From NCBI GenBank assembly GCA_034432375.1, contig DAOUCA010000025.1:26195-90194 (forward strand): 64,000 bases of DNA, read 5' to 3'. Made by a program: the position numbers and the translations under genes. Source of the DNA: JAHBVH01 sp034432375 (lineage in GTDB: Bacteria; Chloroflexota; Anaerolineae; Caldilineales; Caldilineaceae). The notes beneath the pieces are model-generated. The model was given only the letters and a program-made list of their open reading frames with translations. It had not been told where the DNA came from and searched no databases. Positions 62,877 through 64,000 of the stretch are shown here, piece after piece; within the stretch, counting starts at the first letter, position 1; each line of letters begins with the position of its first letter.

Positions 62877-63542
62877 CTAATGCCATTTCTCCTTCAATAT
62901 ATGTCCCAACACTTCCACCAATCCCTGATGGCCATCCACGTGTGTCCAACGCATGATGTGCTTCGCTTTCTTGTCCATCAATTGCCGCTTTGGTAGTTGC
63001 GAAAGTTCTTGCCACCCCCCACGAATCATATACTTAGCATGACCATAATAAGGATTTTCCAGCACCGCCAACGAGTGTGTTGGGAGCACAAAGACAAAGA
63101 CCACATAGCCATCAAATTCATTATCCCCAATATAAATTTCATCGGGGTCTAATTCAGAGAACGCCCGCAGCCGTTGTTCTTCATAGCGCGCTTGGTTACG
63201 ACGTGAGTCCTCATTAAAATGGCGTTGAAGCCATTGAAATCCATCTTTCCCTGGTGGAAGGATTCGCCAAGGCACACGTTTCACTTCTTCAAATGTTAGC
63301 TCTCCCAATTCGAAATCAGCATCATCATCTGACACAGACTGTGGGGAAGTAGAGTGAACTATGCGAATGTGCGCCTGCAAATTATCGGCGCGTACCAATT
63401 GATTACATGTTGGACACTTTTTCAGGTGATGCTTCTCCAGGCAGCGCTCAAAATGGTTGCTATCATAAATAGGATCAATCAACTTGCGACAAATACGACA
63501 ACGACCCTCGTTTAACTTCTTACGCAGATCTCGCTTTTTCAT
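62877..63542 (-). CDS. Protein with two N-terminal zinc-finger motifs, unknown function
   Basis: The protein is 221 aa; the ATG at 63542 has GGAG 5 nt upstream. The N-terminal 60 residues contain CRICRKLIDPIYDSNHFERC (C-x2-C...H-x3-C) and CPTCNQLVRADNLQAHIRIVH (C2H2-like, with His at the end written here only as motif type). A basic opening (MKKRDLRKKLNEGR) may bind nucleic acid. The rest is mixed: an acidic DDDADFELGEL patch and a hydrophobic beta segment FDGYVVFVFVLPTHSLAVLENP. I recognise no family for it. It is flanked by REP arrays and shares the strand of RAYT, pglZ and brxL, so a defence-island role is possible but unproven. Confidence 0.7.
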   Translation of the reverse strand: MKKRDLRKKLNEGRCRICRKLIDPIYDSNHFERCLEKHHLKKCPTCNQLVRADNLQAHIRIVHSTSPQSVSDDDADFELGELTFEEVKRVPWRILPPGKDGFQWLQRHFNEDSRRNQARYEEQRLRAFSELDPDEIYIGDNEFDGYVVFVFVLPTHSLAVLENPYYGHAKYMIRGGWQELSQLPKRQLMDKKAKHIMRWTHVDGHQGLVEVLGHILKEKWH

Positions 63543-63570
63543 AGCACTCCACAACACCCAGCATTCCCAC

Positions 63571-64000
63571 CCGCGGGGGCGGCGTTCTCTTACGCCGCGC
63601 CATCCGCATTAGAGAATGCGGATTCCACAGGTTACCACTTCACCCGCGGGGCGGCGTTCTCTTTCGCCGCTCGGTCCGCATTAGAGAATGCGGATTCCAC
63701 ATGGTTATCATTTCACCCGTGGGGACGGCGTTCTCTTACGCCGCTCGGTCCGCATTAGAGAATGCGGATTCCACAGGTTACCACTTCACCCGTGGGGGCG
63801 GCGTTCTCTTACGCCGCACCGTCCGCATTAAAGAATGCGGACTCCACAGGTTTATCACTTCATCCGTGGGGGCGGCGTTCTCTTACGCCGCACCGTCCGC
63901 ATTAAAGAATGCGGACTCCACAGGTTTATCACTTCATCCGTGGGGGCGGCGTTCTCTTACGCCGCACCGTCCGCATTAGAGAATGCGGACTCCACAGGTT
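63571..64000. repeat. Second REPIN-like array, 72-74 bp period, runs off right edge
   Basis: Six units start with GCGGCGTTCTCTTACGCCGC or variants at 63579, 63651, 63725, 63798, 63872 and 63946. Each is followed by CCGCATTAGAGAATGCGG (AAAG in units 4 and 5) and a TTCCACAG or CTCCACAG spacer. Period and spacer differ from the array at 61399, so it expanded separately. Confidence 0.9.

Noticed and set aside
61399..64000. CRISPR array
   Set aside because: The repeats are regular, but the regions between the palindromes are themselves nearly identical from unit to unit, the units are palindrome pairs, and no cas gene is near. A RAYT gene is adjacent, so REPIN arrays fit better.
1..64000. tRNA or rRNA genes
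   Set aside because: Intergenic stretches were scanned by eye for T-arm (GTTCRANNC) and anticodon-stem patterns and for conserved rRNA segments; none was convincing. A covariance search would settle this.

Overview
The window looks like a chromosomal segment of a filamentous Chloroflexota bacterium, probably from the Anaerolineae/Caldilineae side. That placement is an inference. It rests on the mix of a CarD regulator, many very large secreted proteins built from FG-GAP, DNRLRE, CARDB and choice-of-anchor domains, F420-type (LLM) oxidoreductase, phytanoyl-CoA dioxygenase-like enzymes, M20/M28 peptidases, and dense short palindromic repeats between genes. No rRNA, tRNA or CRISPR array was recognised.

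Region 1 (1-11 kb): an FG-GAP surface protein running off the left edge, a STAND-type HTH/ATPase/TPR regulator, a small secreted protein, a gene remnant, a P-loop kinase, and a 1183-aa secreted protein. The N-terminal two thirds of that last protein look like the animal vitellogenin/large-lipid-transfer-protein fold, and it ends in RTX calcium repeats. A membrane-anchored XRE regulator with an external LamG-like domain follows.

Region 2 (11-30.5 kb): a locus of six consecutive plus-strand secreted-protein genes. It holds a GH114+GH135 double glycoside hydrolase predicted to attack galactosaminogalactan-type polymers, a DNRLRE protein, a 3299-aa mosaic giant, two further multidomain proteins, and a decayed second copy of the hydrolase. 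Several share a short hydrophobic LP-containing motif at the very C-terminus or just after the signal peptide.

Region 3 (30.5-47 kb): housekeeping and envelope genes. These are carD, a membrane protein, a choice-of-anchor B protein, an M20 dipeptidase, a 2-hydroxyacid dehydrogenase homologue lacking its usual Arg, a 51-aa secreted peptide with its own promoter and terminator, an S41 protease, an HD-GYP membrane protein, NDH-2, and a GerW-like/bactofilin-like membrane cluster.

Region 4 (47-56.3 kb): an M28 peptidase, an AraC regulator divergent from the first of two PhyH-family dioxygenases, an orphan peptide-type binding lipoprotein, and an LLM oxidoreductase, all interleaved with several repeat families including one nested insertion.

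Region 5 (56.7-64 kb): the most striking part. It carries a two-gene operon of a BREX-type PglZ phosphatase and a BrxL-like AAA+ ATPase whose Lon-like end is replaced by a domain resembling the C-terminal phospholipase-D-like domain of eukaryotic MITD1. The methylase, BrxC, BrxA and BrxB genes of classical BREX are absent. Directly upstream lie a RAYT (REP-associated tyrosine) transposase and three arrays of paired palindromes (REPIN-like), plus a two-zinc-finger protein of unknown role.
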